From positions 1 through 53,745 of the forward strand of contig MPDF01000007.1 in NCBI GenBank assembly GCA_001874365.1: a stretch of DNA of 53,745 nt, written 5' to 3'. The notes below the pieces were generated by a model that did no database searches, had not been told where the DNA came from, and saw only the letters and a list, made by a program, of their open reading frames with translations. This stretch comes from Gammaproteobacteria bacterium MedPE (lineage in GTDB: Bacteria; Pseudomonadota; Gammaproteobacteria; Enterobacterales; Psychrobiaceae). The translations under genes and the position numbers were made by a program. Of the stretch, positions 28,895 to 39,379 are shown in pieces; the stretch's first letter is position 1; each line of letters begins with the position of its first letter.

Positions 28895-29301
28895 TAATCA
28901 ATTCCTTAGCAATTTTGTAATTGTATAACTGTCGTTAAATCCAGAAACGACTAAGCATATTAGCCAGTTCGCAATGTCACTTTCAACATCCGTAAACTGA
29001 GTATAACGCTTTAACTGTCTTCATATTGTGACTCAATACGCTCATTAGACAATTGGTCAAAAGTCTAGGATCGACGAGCTTGTTCAAATTGATAACACAG
29101 CAAACTTACATTGAACCTTTTTTAAATGATTCTTACTAAGAGAAATACCCGTAATCAATGAAGTTGCAGTTTTTATAGCGGTTTACTCGCACCATAAATT
29201 CCTGCATTTCCAATGGTCACGGGTATATAAAGCCCTAAGGAAGTTTGTTATGATATTTATCCGAGGGCGTCTCGGGTTTAGTATATGTACAAGGAATACC
29301 A
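28895..29301. other. 407-base non-coding region before the M16 protease gene
   Basis: This gap carries the promoters of divergent sixA and the M16 protease gene, and an 82-base inverted-repeat element at 29145-29226 (separate entry). A small hairpin, CCGAG/CTCGG, lies at 29261-29275 in the protease leader. A TATGAT at 29249-29254 could be its -10. No coding frame was recognised. Confidence 0.5.
29145..29226. repeat. imperfect 25-bp terminal inverted repeats, MITE-like element
   Basis: The left end ATACCCGTAATCAATGAAGT and the right end, read backwards, ATACCCGTGACCATTGGAAA, agree over most of 25 bases, with the outer ATACCCGT perfect. They enclose about 32 bases. The outer TA at each end could be a target duplication of the TA type. 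No transposase frame is inside. It may be a miniature transposable element or a structured repeat. Confidence 0.5.
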
Positions 29302-32064
29302 TTGATAACGTCATCCAACGACAGCAAGTCATATCGTCATATCACGCTAGATAATGGTTTAGATGCCCTACTGATATGTGATAAAAAAACCAATAAATCA
29401 GCGACCTCACTTGCCGTCAACGTAGGACACTTTAATGATCCTAAAGATAGAGAGGGTCTTGCTCACCTCCTTGAGCACATGATGTTTCTTGGCACTGACA
29501 AATATCCAGATCAGAGTGAGTATCAAACCTATATCAAACAGCACGGCGGTGAACATAATGCATGGACTGGCAGCGAATTCACCAACTTTTACTTTTCAAT
29601 TGATAACGCGCACTTTAGTCCAGCGTTAGACCGCTTTAGTGACTTCTTCATTGCGCCTAAACTAGCGGGTGAACTCATCGCCAAAGAAGTCGCCGCTGTC
29701 GACTCAGAGTATCAACTAAAATATAAAGACGATTCAAGACGTCTTAGTGCAGTACTAAAAGAATGTGTCAACCCACAGCATCCGTATAGCCAATTTTCTG
29801 TTGGTAATAAACAAACTCTCGCTGGTGATGCAAGACTATTAGAAAGTGTTCTTCGGGAATTTTATCAACGTCAGTATTGTGCCTCAAAAATGAAAGTAGT
29901 CATGCTTTCTAACTTATCACTCGATGAGCAAGAAGCGCATTGTAATCAGTATTTTGGTGCCATTGACAATCGATCGCTCCAACGCGATTTTAAAGACGTA
30001 CCATTATATTTGGACGGACAATATAGCGTTGAAATAGCAGTCATACCGAACAAAGATATCAAAAAATTGACCCTCAGTTTTCAAGTTGATATTGATGACA
30101 TCAATTATTACTGCAAACCGCTTTCCTATCTCGCTTTCTTAATCGGTCACGAAGGCGAAGGAAGCTTGCTATCGAGTTTAAAAAACACAGGCCTTGCTAA
30201 TGGTTTGTCTGCTGGCACTGGGCTTTCTGGGTACAACTTTCGAGAGTTCTCGATTAATATCGCGCTGACAGAATTAGGCAATCGAAGCATTGATCGAGTG
30301 ATCGGCCTTGTATTTCAGGCCATCAGAATGATTGAACAAGGCGGTATTGATGCATGGCGATATACAGAAAAGCATCACATCATGAATGTTGCCTTCGATT
30401 TTCAAGAGCCTCCCAAAGCCGTTGAATTGGTCAGTCACTTATCCATTAATATGTTCAAATATGAACCGCAAGACTTCGTGTATGGCGACTATGCCATGGA
30501 TAGTTACGAACCTGAATCGATTGGGCGTATTTTGGCTTCAATGACGCCTGACACCGTGCGTGTCGTTGTCGTATGTCAACGCCAAGAAAGCACAGACATC
30601 GCTAAGTGGTATGATACGCCTTATGAGATTAAAGCGCTGTCACGCCAGCGTCGAAAACTGTGGACATTAACGCCCATTGATCACACCCTCGCCTTGCCTC
30701 AGCCCAACCCATTTGTGGTCGAACGACTGGCATTTACGCCAGCTAAAATCGCGAAAGACGTTCCCGATATTCTCATTGACGAAAAAGGTTTTAGACTTTG
30801 GCATTTACCACAGTCAGAATTTAACGTACCCAAAGGGCATATTTTTACAGCGATTGATTCACCGATTGTTAATCAAACAGCAACAAATCAAGTATTGTGC
30901 CGACTCTACGTAGAATTACTGCATGATTCGCTAGCTCAAGTCACTTTTCCTGCAGAAATTGCGGGCATGCATTATGACATTTATCCTCACGCTTCTGGGG
31001 TAACTATGCATGCGAGTGGCTACACGCCAAAGTTGTTTCTGTTTTTTGAAATTCTCATCACTAAAATTCGCGAACGAGACTTTCCTCAGTCTCGCTTCGA
31101 CGAAATTAAACACCAACTAACAAAAAACTGGTTAGATCAACGCAAAGCAAAACCAATAAATCGATTGTTTAAAGGGTTAAGTGCAACATTGCAGCCCCAC
31201 CAATTTGATTACCCAACACTACTGGAACACCTAGAACTCATTACGCTAAACGATTTGCAACACTTCGTATCAACATTATTCAAGCAAGTTCACCTTGAGT
31301 CATTCGTGTTGGGAGATTGGCCAACGCGGGAAGCAAAACTTTTTGGTGATAGTCTCTATCGTCAGATCAGCGCTGTCGCACAAGCTGTTCCTTCAATTCC
31401 ACGGCAAGTTCATTCTCTGAAAGATCAAGGAACATTATGTAGAACCTTTGATTATAACGACGATCAAAGCTCGGTAATTGTTTACTATCAATCTCAAGAT
31501 CACAGCCCACAACAAGTTGCGCTGTGGAGCCTCGCAAGTCAATTGCTGAGCCCACTATTTTTTGCAGAGATCCGAACCAATCAGCAATTGGGTTATGTCT
31601 GCGGCGCATCGTATATGCCAATCAATCGTTACCCAGGATTAATGTTATATGTACAATCGTCAGTCGCAACACCGCAAGAAATCCTGACTGCCATCGATAA
31701 CGTACTCATCGAGTTTCGAGAACTCATCGACGATATGGATGAGATGCAGTGGCAACGAAATTGCAACGGACTAAAATCGCAAGTTAACACGCGAGATACC
31801 AGCGCTCGTCGACAAGCAACACGTCATTGGACGAGTATTTGCAATCGCGATATCGATTTCTCACACCGCGATAGAACATTAGACGCAATCGATCAATTGA
31901 CGCCAGAAACACTGCTTTCATTCATTGAGGAAACGCTGATAAACGAACAGGTAGATCGTTTGATTATGATGACAGGTGACCAACCTCAGCCACCTCATAA
32001 AGCAATTGATAACATCGAAGAATTTAAAACACAAACCCCCGTATTGTTCTTAACGCCAGACTAG
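29302..32064 (+). CDS. M16-family zinc metalloprotease, pitrilysin/insulinase type
   Basis: This 920-residue protein resembles protease III (pitrilysin) and insulin-degrading enzyme, which enclose and degrade peptides in a four-domain chamber. The inverted zinc motif HLLEH is at 55-59 with the distal Glu136 in [22 protein letters not shown] (residue numbers about 755-765) is the conserved C-domain substrate-binding motif. The start is a TTG with AAGGA six bases upstream, and an in-frame TGA at 29251 rules out a longer form. Unlike E. coli PtrA there is no signal peptide, so a cytosolic place is predicted. Its last 15 bases overlap the 3' end of convergent tdk. Confidence 0.9.
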   Translation: MITSSNDSKSYRHITLDNGLDALLICDKKTNKSATSLAVNVGHFNDPKDREGLAHLLEHMMFLGTDKYPDQSEYQTYIKQHGGEHNAWTGSEFTNFYFSIDNAHFSPALDRFSDFFIAPKLAGELIAKEVAAVDSEYQLKYKDDSRRLSAVLKECVNPQHPYSQFSVGNKQTLAGDARLLESVLREFYQRQYCASKMKVVMLSNLSLDEQEAHCNQYFGAIDNRSLQRDFKDVPLYLDGQYSVEIAVIPNKDIKKLTLSFQVDIDDINYYCKPLSYLAFLIGHEGEGSLLSSLKNTGLANGLSAGTGLSGYNFREFSINIALTELGNRSIDRVIGLVFQAIRMIEQGGIDAWRYTEKHHIMNVAFDFQEPPKAVELVSHLSINMFKYEPQDFVYGDYAMDSYEPESIGRILASMTPDTVRVVVVCQRQESTDIAKWYDTPYEIKALSRQRRKLWTLTPIDHTLALPQPNPFVVERLAFTPAKIAKDVPDILIDEKGFRLWHLPQSEFNVPKGHIFTAIDSPIVNQTATNQVLCRLYVELLHDSLAQVTFPAEIAGMHYDIYPHASGVTMHASGYTPKLFLFFEILITKIRERDFPQSRFDEIKHQLTKNWLDQRKAKPINRLFKGLSATLQPHQFDYPTLLEHLELITLNDLQHFVSTLFKQVHLESFVLGDWPTREAKLFGDSLYRQISAVAQAVPSIPRQVHSLKDQGTLCRTFDYNDDQSSVIVYYQSQDHSPQQVALWSLASQLLSPLFFAEIRTNQQLGYVCGASYMPINRYPGLMLYVQSSVATPQEILTAIDNVLIEFRELIDDMDEMQWQRNCNGLKSQVNTRDTSARRQATRHWTSICNRDIDFSHRDRTLDAIDQLTPETLLSFIEETLINEQVDRLIMMTGDQPQPPHKAIDNIEEFKTQTPVLFLTPD

Positions 32065-32628
32065 TTCACTAAAATGCTCTCGACACATCGATACGTATTT
32101 ATCATTACCGCCGATTTCGACCTGAGAGCCACTACTTAAAGCGTTGCCCTGTTCGTCCATTCTTACAACCATTGATGCCTTACGGCCGCAATGACAAATT
32201 GTTTTCAATTCGACAAGTTTGTCCGCCCAACTCATCAAATATAAACTGCCTTCAAACGGCTCACCAAGGAAGTCTGTTCTCAGCCCGTAACACAACACTG
32301 GCAACTTGAGCTCATCAACGACACGACAAATTTGTTTAACTTGTTCCTTCGACAGGAATTGACATTCATCGACTAGAATACAGTGAACAGGCCCATTATC
32401 TAATTTCTCTTTCATCAACTGAAATAGATCACAATTTGAAGAGAATATATCAGCATCTTGACTTAAGCCAATACGTGATGTCACCTTGCCTTTACCATAA
32501 CGATCATCAACTGACGCGGTAAAAATTACTGACTCCATACCACGTTCTTTATAATTATAGGCAGACTGTAATAGCGATGTTGATTTACCTGCATTCATTG
32601 CAGAATAATAGAAATAAAGTTGTGCCAC
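32050..32628 (-). CDS. tdk: thymidine kinase
   Basis: Tdk phosphorylates thymidine to dTMP with ATP in the salvage pathway. The 192-residue protein has the usual length. The P-loop [13 protein letters not shown] (9-21), the Walker B/catalytic Glu region [10 protein letters not shown] and the lasso-domain zinc cysteines in [12 protein letters not shown] and VSMCREHF are all present. The closest named match I can recall is E. coli Tdk. It overlaps the M16 protease gene tail to tail, and etfA lies upstream beyond a strong terminator. Confidence 0.96.
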   Translation of the reverse strand: MAQLYFYYSAMNAGKSTSLLQSAYNYKERGMESVIFTASVDDRYGKGKVTSRIGLSQDADIFSSNCDLFQLMKEKLDNGPVHCILVDECQFLSKEQVKQICRVVDELKLPVLCYGLRTDFLGEPFEGSLYLMSWADKLVELKTICHCGRKASMVVRMDEQGNALSSGSQVEIGGNDKYVSMCREHFSELVWR

Positions 32629-32705
32629 AAAACTCGCCTTAAAATAAAAAAACTAAGTGTATCTCGTTCGCTACCTAGATTCATTAGTCTTTGAAAAAAT
32701 GACAT

Positions 32706-32736
32706 AAAAAAACCGTTAACATCGGTTAACGGTTCT
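32706..32736 (-). terminator. terminator after etfA
   Basis: On the minus strand a 9-bp stem (ACCGTTAAC / GTTAACGGT) is followed by a run of seven T. It separates etfBA from tdk. Confidence 0.88.
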
Positions 32737-32755
32737 TAATTTAAACAGTATACAA

Positions 32756-33682
32756 TTACAGTTTGCTATTTAACTCAGGAATAGCTTCAAATAAATCAGC
32801 TTCTAGGCCGAAATCAGCAACCTGAAAAATAGGCGCTTCAGGATCTTTATTAATTGCAACGATCACTTTTGAATCTTTCATACCCGCCAAATGTTGAATG
32901 GCACCAGAAATACCAACGGCTACGTACAACTCAGGTGCAACAATTTTACCTGTTTGACCGACTTGCATATCGTTTGGAACAAAACCGGCATCAACTGCGG
33001 CACGTGATGCACCAACACCCGCACCCAATTTATCAGCGACTTCTTCAAGCATTTTAAAGTTATCGCCGTTTTGCATACCGCGACCACCAGAAATAATCAC
33101 TCGTGCGCTACCTAATTCAGGACGTTCAGATACGGTCAATTCACTGCGTACATAACTAGAAATTCCCGCATCTTGCGCATTATCAATCGATTCTACAGAC
33201 GCACTACCCGTCTCTTCAACACTATCAAACGCTGAAGTACGAACTGTAATAACTTTAATTGAATCATTTGATTTTACGGTCGCAATTGCATTGCCTGCAT
33301 AAAATGGACGTGCGAACGTATCAGCAGAATCAACGCGAATAATGTCAGAGATTTGTGCAACATCAAGCAGTGCCGCACTGCGCGGTAAAAAGTTTTTACC
33401 CGTGGTAGAGGCAGCCGCCAAAATATGACTGTAACCTTTACCAAGATCCGCCACTAATAGCCCCAAATTCTCAGCTAGCTGATGTTCGTAACACGCGTTA
33501 TCAGCAACTAATACTTTTGACACACCAGTTAACTTCGCTGCTTGCTCTGCTACTGCACCACAATTAGCACCAGCAACCAACACATCTATATCACCACCAA
33601 TTGCCGCTGCTGCTGCAACAACTTTATGAGTATCTGTTTTTAGAGCATCGTTATTATGCTCAGCAATTACTAAAATCGTCAT
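32756..33682 (-). CDS. etfA: electron transfer flavoprotein, alpha subunit
   Basis: EtfA carries the redox FAD of the heterodimeric flavoprotein that accepts electrons from acyl-CoA and other dehydrogenases and passes them to ETF-ubiquinone oxidoreductase. The 308-residue protein has an N-terminal alpha/beta domain and the C-terminal FAD domain. The FAD domain shows VISGGRGMQNGDNF, GASRAAVDAGFV, VAVGISGAIQHLAGM and INKDPEAPIF, all classical FAD contacts. Its ATG overlaps the stop of etfB (TAATG), so synthesis is coupled. The window also holds fadI and fadJ, other parts of beta-oxidation. Confidence 0.96.
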   Translation of the reverse strand: MTILVIAEHNNDALKTDTHKVVAAAAAIGGDIDVLVAGANCGAVAEQAAKLTGVSKVLVADNACYEHQLAENLGLLVADLGKGYSHILAAASTTGKNFLPRSAALLDVAQISDIIRVDSADTFARPFYAGNAIATVKSNDSIKVITVRTSAFDSVEETGSASVESIDNAQDAGISSYVRSELTVSERPELGSARVIISGGRGMQNGDNFKMLEEVADKLGAGVGASRAAVDAGFVPNDMQVGQTGKIVAPELYVAVGISGAIQHLAGMKDSKVIVAINKDPEAPIFQVADFGLEADLFEAIPELNSKL

Positions 33683-34431
33683 TAGATCACCTTAGCTGTC
33701 GTACGTAATTTTTCGATAAGTTCGTCTACTGACTCAACCATTACACCAGCACTTCGCGCGGCAGGTTCTTCAACTTTCAATACGTCTAATGAATTCGAAA
33801 TTTCAACACCAAGTTCTTCCGGTGTTTGCACTGCGATCGGTTTGCGTTTTGCTTTCATAATATTTGGCAGTGACGCATAACGTGGCTCGTTCAGACGCAA
33901 GTCAGTGGTAATAACCGCGGGTAGGTTTAACGCTACTGTTACTAAACCGCCGTCAACTTCACGCGTGACTTCTACTTTATCGCCATCAACTTTAACTTCA
34001 GAAGCAAATGTACCTTGAGGCATATTAGTTAACGCAGCGAGCATTTGACCAGTTTGGTTATTATCACCATCGATGGTTTGTTTACCCATCAAGACAATTT
34101 GTGGTTGTTCAGCGTCAACAACTTTAGCAAGCATTTTAGCAATCGCTAACGGTTGTGGTTGAGCGTCTGTCTCGATTTGAATACCACGATCAGCACCCAG
34201 TGCTAATGCAGTGCGAATTTGTTCTTGGCAAGCTTTCTCACCAATTGAAACTGCGATAACTTCGCTCGCAACACCCGCTTCTTTTAAACGAACCGCTTCT
34301 TCAACAGCGATCTCACAAAACGGGTTAATTGACATTTTTAAGTTACTTAAATCAACATCAGTATTATCAGACTTAACACGTACCTTAACGTTGTAGTCAA
34401 CGACGCGCTTAATCGGCACAAGAATTTTCAT
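33682..34431 (-). CDS. etfB: electron transfer flavoprotein, beta subunit
   Basis: EtfB pairs with EtfA and binds a structural AMP. At 249 residues it has the normal length. It begins [20 protein letters not shown]. The family signature around AMP binding is visible as [20 protein letters not shown], and the recognition-loop region contains [17 protein letters not shown]. It is the first gene of the etfBA operon, with a palindromic operator candidate about 75 bases upstream. Confidence 0.96.
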   Translation of the reverse strand: MKILVPIKRVVDYNVKVRVKSDNTDVDLSNLKMSINPFCEIAVEEAVRLKEAGVASEVIAVSIGEKACQEQIRTALALGADRGIQIETDAQPQPLAIAKMLAKVVDAEQPQIVLMGKQTIDGDNNQTGQMLAALTNMPQGTFASEVKVDGDKVEVTREVDGGLVTVALNLPAVITTDLRLNEPRYASLPNIMKAKRKPIAVQTPEELGVEISNSLDVLKVEEPAARSAGVMVESVDELIEKLRTTAKVI

Positions 34432-34505
34432 AAAGTTATCCTTTACCTGCTAAAAAGAGCCAATTATTATTGGCGAAATAAAACAAGCGTTTAAATTAGT
34501 TCAAA

Positions 34506-34521
34506 TTGACGGGAACGTCAA
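34506..34521 (-). promoter_or_regulatory. palindromic operator candidate upstream of etfBA (LiuR-like)
   Basis: TTGACGGGAACGTCAA has perfect 6-base arms around a 4-base centre. On the minus strand the first half can act as a -35 (TTGACG). The layout resembles the operator I remember for the MerR-family regulator LiuR of branched-chain and acyl-CoA catabolism (TTTACGTAAACGTAAA type). The assignment rests on memory and on the function of the genes. Confidence 0.5.
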
Positions 34522-34707
34522 CAGGAAAAATACATTATTAATAGATCTATAACAATGTATATGCCCAAAAAGTCTATGAGACCGGTTAATTAAACAATCG
34601 ATATAACGGACAGAAATCTTGACGCCTAGTTATTAGTCACTCGGATTAACAGTTTATCCCCACGTGGAATGCTCTTATACTACCCTCAATTTCAAAAAGG
34701 AAAACAT

Positions 34708-35154
34708 ATGAAAGCTCTTAATGTAATAACGCTAATCTCGATACTTACAATGTCACTCGCTGGTTGTAGCGAAGACGTAGGCAAAGTCAGTTTGGGTGTA
34801 TTCACCACCTCTGATATCTTTATCGATGCGAAACAAGATCCCAAACTACCCGGTGTGACTTGTCATATCAGTCATGTCGAAGCCAATTTTGATCTATCTG
34901 ATCCGTCAAATGCCAGTATCGCGTGCCGTCAGACGGGTCCGATAACACCTGAGCAGTTAGCAACCATTGATAAAAGTAAAAGTGGTGAGGTCGTTTTTAA
35001 AGAGTCACTCAGCATCCTCTTTAAGTCATTAAAAGTGCGCAGAATTTACGATCAAGAGAACAACACATTATTGTATCTTTCTTATTCAACCAAAGAGACA
35101 AAAGGTAGCTTCAAACATTCACTGTCGAGTGTTAGCCTATACCAAGGTAACTAA
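34708..35154 (+). CDS. creA: CreA family lipoprotein
   Basis: CreA is a conserved exported protein of unknown function. I use the ATG at 34708 because AAAAGGAAAAC precedes it and the product then has a clear lipoprotein signal with lipobox LAGC. It has 148 residues. Matches to E. coli CreA are evident in VTCHISHVEA, ASIACRQTGPI, SGEVVFKESLSILFKSLKV, RRIYDQENNTLLYLSYS and the final KHSLSSV. It is not next to creBCD here. A perfect 14-bp inverted repeat follows the gene. Confidence 0.88.
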   Translation: MKALNVITLISILTMSLAGCSEDVGKVSLGVFTTSDIFIDAKQDPKLPGVTCHISHVEANFDLSDPSNASIACRQTGPITPEQLATIDKSKSGEVVFKESLSILFKSLKVRRIYDQENNTLLYLSYSTKETKGSFKHSLSSVSLYQGN

Positions 35155-35186
35155 TCACAACAGATTGTTGTTTATTTTACTAAGAT

Positions 35187-35230
35187 TTGGTTAAATTAAT
35201 GACATATTATGACGAGATTAATTTAACCAA
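35187..35230. repeat. perfect 14-bp inverted repeat downstream of creA
   Basis: TTGGTTAAATTAAT (35187-35200) is exactly complementary to ATTAATTTAACCAA (35217-35230) across a 16-base spacer. There is no T-tract. It could be a transcript-end hairpin for creA or an operator for the small gene at 35309. Confidence 0.6.
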
Positions 35231-35308
35231 TTGATAATTAAAAGAATAGTACTTTGGCATAATGGTTGTATATAACAGATAAAACAAACTAACTTAAGGA
35301 TTTACATT

Positions 35309-35548
35309 ATGGGCTTGTGGACAATGATAGTAGCAATCGTCGGAATTGTTGTTGTTGGCGATATTCTCAAACGAATTTTCGATGTTAAAAAAACGGCTGG
35401 TGCCAACTCCAACGATGTGCAGCGGCTCATCGCCATTAATGAAGAACTCAACGGGCAAGTAAAAACATTAGAGAAGCGCGTCGCTACACTTGAAACGATA
35501 GTGACTCAAGAAGGTTACGATTTAAAACAAACTATTAACAGTTTGTAA
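35309..35548 (+). CDS. small membrane protein with coiled coil (PspB-like architecture)
   Basis: The 79-residue protein has one N-terminal membrane segment (about 4-22, WTMIVAIVGIVVVGDIL), a basic stretch (KRIFDVKK) and then a coiled coil from about residue 40 (LIAINEELNGQVKTLEKRVATLETIV). The ribosome site AAGGATTTAC supports the start. The arrangement is like phage-shock protein B, which also has a single span and a short coiled coil, but the sequence similarity is too low to claim identity. There are no other psp genes nearby. Its function is unknown. Confidence 0.65.
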   Translation: MGLWTMIVAIVGIVVVGDILKRIFDVKKTAGANSNDVQRLIAINEELNGQVKTLEKRVATLETIVTQEGYDLKQTINSL

Positions 35549-35641
35549 CCATTGCGCACAAAACATTATTTGTATCGACAGCAATGATAATTAAATCATT
35601 AAGCTACGTAATATTCGGCCGTAAAAAGCTGTTGTCGTAGT

Positions 35642-35745
35642 TTGGTGAAATCCTTGTAAATAGTATAATTAATCGGCTCAAATAGAACATAAGGGCAATG
35701 TTAAAACATGATGAAAAGCTGTACTTATCATCGCCCTTTATTCTT
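35642..35745 (+). ncRNA. possible small RNA antisense to the 3' end of the DUF2919 gene
   Basis: A promoter-like pair (TTGGTG at 35642, 16 bases, perfect TATAAT at 35664-35669) points into a region with no plus-strand gene. Starting near 35677, a transcript would reach AAGGGCAATG / CATCGCCCTT (35691-35738, 10-bp arms with one mismatch) followed by a T-rich TATTCTT. The result would be about 70 bases, overlapping the DUF2919 stop codon. The same hairpin may instead terminate the minus-strand operon. Confidence 0.25.
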
Positions 35746-36228
35746 CATCTAACGCGACTGGATACTGCTTGCTGACATCAATCACCCGCTGATTTAACGC
35801 ACAGTAAGCGACAATTCCCGACAGTACGATTACATCAATTAACACCCCATAATAGGCATTAAAATGTATAATGTTGTGCAGCGATATATTTCCTTGCCAA
35901 ACACTATCCGCTATTTGGATCAGCGCACAGAAAATTAAAAGTCCCCTTATCTTATACCATAGCGATTCGAAAAACGCGGGCATTCCGATGCGACGAAAAC
36001 TGAAAATGGCGACACAGAATATGGCCGGAATAGCGATCATCAATGCGTGATAAAAATCAGCTCGACTTGGATAAAAGATATTGAGCAATACGCTTGGATC
36101 TTTGCGATAAGATAACGAGACAATCCATATCACATAACCTTTTATCAAATAGGCCAGTGACAAAAAGAGCATCAACGGTAGTTTGATACATCCGTGTTTG
36201 TCGTAATCTCTAAAGGGGTTATAACGCA

Positions 36229-36229
<1 letters not shown>
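35738..36229 (-). CDS. DUF2919 family membrane protein (YfeZ-like)
   Basis: This 163-residue integral membrane protein has about four hydrophobic spans (about 18-40, 60-80, 90-107 and 124-143). The opening YDKHGCIKLPLMLFLSLAYL follows the DUF2919/YfeZ pattern of an Asp-rich N-terminus and an LP(P/L)L stretch. No function is known for the family. Its ATG overlaps the ligA stop codon (TAATG), so it is the last gene of the smc-zipA-ligA group. The family assignment is from recollection of the pattern. Confidence 0.65.
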
Positions 36230-38313
<2,084 letters not shown>

Positions 38314-39363
38314 TTATTTTACTAAAAGAAGTTTACGTTCAACTTCTCTAATGCGTTGAACATACAGTTGTGTCGATTGTTTAGTAAGCGTACTGCGTTC
38401 GCCATCTAACACTTGCCCATTAAATTCTTCAGCAATTTTAGCAGCGGCATTTAGCATCTTGTTGAAGGTTTCCATATTGCCACTATCGTGTGGAAGCGTC
38501 ATAAACAAACTAACCCCGGTTGTTGTAAACTGCTCCATATTATCAATGTCAAACACGCCAGGATTTACCATGTTCGCTAACGAAAACAATATGGCGCCTT
38601 GCCCAGCTGGATCGACATGGCGATGAAAGATATTCATATCACCAAACTTGAAGCCCAGTGTTAATAACACAGGCAAAAGTGTTGCACCGTCAAGGTCGCC
38701 GCCATCTTCACCAACAACGTTGAGTATGAGCACATCCATCGGATCAACCGCAGGCTTAACTTGCTCTGATGCCGATTCAGCTATTGGTGTAGTTTCAACG
38801 GTTGGTTCAGGCTGTGGTTCTTCATCGATATCAATCCCGAACGAACCCATTTGGGGAGCCGTATCGTCCGCGTCTAAATTAAGCTCATGTTGCTCTTCAA
38901 CGTTGACTTTAGGGGGCGTTTTTACCGCTAAGAAGTCTTCTTTTTCTTTAGCAATAGGTGATGCAAACATAGGTGACGCTGCTTTTTGTGCGGTTGTCTC
39001 ATTAAGCTCGTCATTTTCATCCGTTGTTTCATCAAGGGCAACATCGAAATCTATCGAAGGTGTTTGTAACTTGTCACTATCATTGCCTATATCAAGTGAT
39101 AGCTGCTCTTCAGGTGCGGTGGTGGTATCAATAGGTTGTTCGTTAGATTCAACAACACGTGCTACGCCGACACCATGACGGTCAAAACCTGAACTGTCAC
39201 GCAATAAATCACCATTATTATCGGTTTCTGATAGATCTAAATGTGAAATATCAACAGGCTTATTCGCCTGACGAATACTAAATAAACCATGTAATAAAAT
39301 TGCTGCGATAACAACGACGCCGACAATTAACAAAACACTTCGTAATTCAAAATCCATGAACAT
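38314..39363 (-). CDS. zipA: cell division protein ZipA
   Basis: ZipA anchors FtsZ to the inner membrane at the division site. I choose the ATG at 39363, preceded by AAGAG at the right distance. The ATG at 39357 (MDFELRSVLL) is equally plausible and differs by two residues. Only one N-terminal span is present (about 9-28, LLIVGVVVIAAILLHG). A long acidic Pro/Thr/Glu-rich linker follows (about 35-200). The C-terminal FtsZ-binding domain has VDPMDVLILNVVGEDG, GFKFGDMNIFHRH and GVFDIDNMEQFTTTGVSLFMTLP. It sits 16 bases after smc and before ligA. Confidence 0.94.
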   Translation of the reverse strand: MFMDFELRSVLLIVGVVVIAAILLHGLFSIRQANKPVDISHLDLSETDNNGDLLRDSSGFDRHGVGVARVVESNEQPIDTTTAPEEQLSLDIGNDSDKLQTPSIDFDVALDETTDENDELNETTAQKAASPMFASPIAKEKEDFLAVKTPPKVNVEEQHELNLDADDTAPQMGSFGIDIDEEPQPEPTVETTPIAESASEQVKPAVDPMDVLILNVVGEDGGDLDGATLLPVLLTLGFKFGDMNIFHRHVDPAGQGAILFSLANMVNPGVFDIDNMEQFTTTGVSLFMTLPHDSGNMETFNKMLNAAAKIAEEFNGQVLDGERSTLTKQSTQLYVQRIREVERKLLLVK

Positions 39364-39379
39364 CAACCACTCTTCTATT

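Noticed and set aside
29261-29275. CCGAG/CTCGG hairpin in the M16 protease leader as a riboswitch
   Set aside because: A 5-bp stem alone is too small and shows no known aptamer features.
38648-39178. 176-residue plus-strand frame opposite zipA
   Set aside because: It is an antisense shadow of the acidic linker; its Ser/Val-rich pattern simply mirrors Glu/Asp/Thr codons.
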